From the NCBI GenBank assembly GCA_044356835.1, contig JBIKVK010000177.1:1-6967 (forward strand): a DNA stretch of 6,967 nt, given 5' to 3'. Below are positions 5,712 through 6,967 of the stretch, piece after piece. The translations under genes were made by a program, and so were the position numbers. Origin of the DNA: SYIM01 sp044356835. Its GTDB lineage: Bacteria; Pseudomonadota; Gammaproteobacteria; Burkholderiales; Burkholderiaceae_E. The notes below the pieces were generated by a model. It searched no databases. It worked only from the letters and a program-made list of their open reading frames with translations, and was not told the DNA's origin. Each line of letters starts with the position of its first letter. The first letter of the stretch is position 1.

Positions 5712-6967
5712 ATCCAGAAGAACTCCCGCAAAAAGCGCACGGTCCGATGCGTCATGACCCAAATAAGGGGTCGTTCGCCCGCATCGATGCGGGCAGTGCC
5801 GCCCATGCCCGGTCGCCACCACTGTGCGATGCCTTCCTGCAGCTGGCCGCGAGCCAGGTAGACATTGCGGCCCTCGCGCAAGGTGGAGGCCGGGTCGATC
5901 CGATCGATTTCGATCGAGAAGCGCTGCTCCGGGCGGCCCACCAGAGCCAACTGGCCACGCGAGCCGACTTTCACATCGTGCACATCAGCTTGGTCGACCT
6001 CAAGCTCGATGTAGATGTCATCCGTTTGAACCAGCTTGAGCAGCAAATCGCCTTTTCGGAGGGGCGCACCCAGGTTTTTCTTGAGCTCGCCCTCCACGAC
6101 CACGCCGTCCTGCGGCGCGACCACATTGGCGTTGGCCAGTTGATGGCGAATCAAGGCAAGGCGGGCGGCCGACTGGTCTCGCCGGGCCATGGCAATCTGC
6201 ATCTCAGCCAGCTGGCGCAAGGCCTGCGATTTTTCAACTTCCCGGCTGTAGCGCAGAACATCTGCCTGCGCCATGGACTCCTCCAGGACGAGCTCCCTCG
6301 TATCGAGTTGCATCAGCACCTGCCCGGTCTTGACCTTGTCACCAATCTCGACATTCACCTGGCGCAGGTACCCATCGAAGGGCGCTGGCACAAAAAGCAT
6401 GTCCTTGCTGCGCACGGTCAAGCGGGCATCGATGCGATAGTCCCAAGGTACGAAGAACAAGGACGTGAACCCTATCAGGCCGAGCACAGCGGCAAGCTTC
6501 CAGGCACTGTTCCGGGGCCCCGTGCCCGAGCCGAACAGACTGTTCCTGCAGGCCCCCCAGAGTCGCGCACCCCACCATCGGTCACGCTCGCGCAGTTCGG
6601 CCAAGGGCAGCGCGGTGGCCCGGGCGATCAATCGCAGCTCCCACAAATCGTCGAAGCTCCATTGGCCCTGGTTTTTTTCGAGGGTCACCACCCCCACCAC
6701 TGTCTGGCCATCCATCAGGGGCACACTGGCCAAGGTGACCACGCCCTGCATCAGCGCATACGATTCATGCGCTCGCTGCACCTGCCGCACACCCGGCTCT
6801 GCCGGATACACCATGACTCGGCCCTGGTCCGCCGCCTCCTCCATGGCACCTTCGAGCGCACGACTGACGGCCGAAAGTCGATCGAACTTCTCCACGTGAC
6901 TGATGGCTGTGAGGCGCACGTAGGGCGACTTAACCCAACCCAGTGAAACTCGGTCGGCGTTAAAGCG
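5708..6967 (-). CDS. GAF-domain plus HlyD membrane-fusion protein (5' end cut by window edge)
   Basis: The frame stays open to the right edge, giving 419 visible residues. The GTG at 6919 is not the start, because the preceding residues (ADRVSLGWVKSPYVRLTAISHVEKF) read as one continuous GAF domain. Residues 1-120 are the GAF part, including the LASVPLMDGQTVVGVVTLE strand pattern. One membrane segment (about 155-173) follows. Next is a half lipoyl domain (VPAPFDGYLRQVNVEIGDKV, 193-212), a coiled coil (about 223-280), the second half lipoyl (VVAPQDGVVVEGELKKN, 282-298) and a beta-barrel region to about 395. This topology puts GAF in the cytoplasm and the adaptor in the periplasm. HlyD-family proteins link an inner-membrane motor to an outer-membrane channel in export machines. 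GAF domains commonly bind small molecules or mediate contacts; the ligand here is unknown. No ABC ATPase or outer-membrane channel is visible, though one could lie upstream. Confidence 0.9.
   Translation of the reverse strand, partial: RFNADRVSLGWVKSPYVRLTAISHVEKFDRLSAVSRALEGAMEEAADQGRVMVYPAEPGVRQVQRAHESYALMQGVVTLASVPLMDGQTVVGVVTLEKNQGQWSFDDLWELRLIARATALPLAELRERDRWWGARLWGACRNSLFGSGTGPRNSAWKLAAVLGLIGFTSLFFVPWDYRIDARLTVRSKDMLFVPAPFDGYLRQVNVEIGDKVKTGQVLMQLDTRELVLEESMAQADVLRYSREVEKSQALRQLAEMQIAMARRDQSAARLALIRHQLANANVVAPQDGVVVEGELKKNLGAPLRKGDLLLKLVQTDDIYIELEVDQADVHDVKVGSRGQLALVGRPEQRFSIEIDRIDPASTLREGRNVYLARGQLQEGIAQWWRPGMGGTARIDAGERPLIWVMTHRTVRFLREFFWI

Noticed and set aside
4155..5861. Plus-strand open frame of 568 codons
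   Set aside because: It is antisense to the M50-HlyD gene. The product is His/Gln/Arg-rich without domains, so it is a shadow of codon bias.
6671..6679. A AAA AAC slippery heptamer in frame in the GAF-HlyD gene (coding strand)
   Set aside because: It fits the pattern for minus-one frameshifting, but it sits inside a GAF domain that continues normally in frame, and I saw no reason for a frameshift product.
6917..6919. GTG as start of the GAF-HlyD gene
   Set aside because: The frame continues upstream to the edge with residues that complete the GAF domain, so this is an internal Val codon.
5747..6946. Plus-strand open frame of 399 codons
   Set aside because: It is antisense to the GAF-HlyD gene, whose domains are clear. 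No motif or ribosome site supports it.

Overview
The window is GC-rich and almost wholly coding on the minus strand. Five genes run from the right edge to the left edge as one tight operon. The two membrane-fusion (HlyD-type) proteins imply a diderm (Gram-negative) host. The GC-rich codon use and protein character would suit a proteobacterium, but nothing here fixes the taxon. I see no RNA genes, CRISPR array, insertion sequence, promoter or terminator, and no gene-free stretch longer than 18 bases.

In transcription order the genes are: (1) 6967-5708, the C-terminal part of a GAF-domain plus HlyD membrane-fusion protein whose start lies beyond the right edge; (2) 5711-3540, a fusion of a PqqD-like winged helix, an M50 (site-2-protease-type) membrane metallopeptidase and a HlyD-type adaptor; (3) 3543-1516, a divergent SecA paralogue that keeps the ATPase motor but ends where the helical scaffold begins; (4) 1519-608, an unrecognised soluble protein of 303 residues; (5) 589-1, the first 196 residues of a protein with a basic N-terminus and a LEPR-XLL-type motif, the hallmark of very large repetitive surface or secreted proteins. 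Its remainder lies beyond the left edge.

The first three junctions are each a 4-base ATGA stop/start overlap, so genes 1-4 look translationally coupled. The LEPR-XLL gene follows after an 18-base gap and is probably the substrate.

My main inference is that this is a dedicated export and processing route for one LEPR-XLL giant protein. A specialised SecA-like motor would supply energy in place of the ABC ATPase of type I systems. Two HlyD-type adaptors would span the periplasm, one carrying an intramembrane protease and the other a cytoplasmic GAF domain. The 303-residue protein would be a partner or chaperone. The domain calls and gene order are read directly from sequence; the joint function is a hypothesis.
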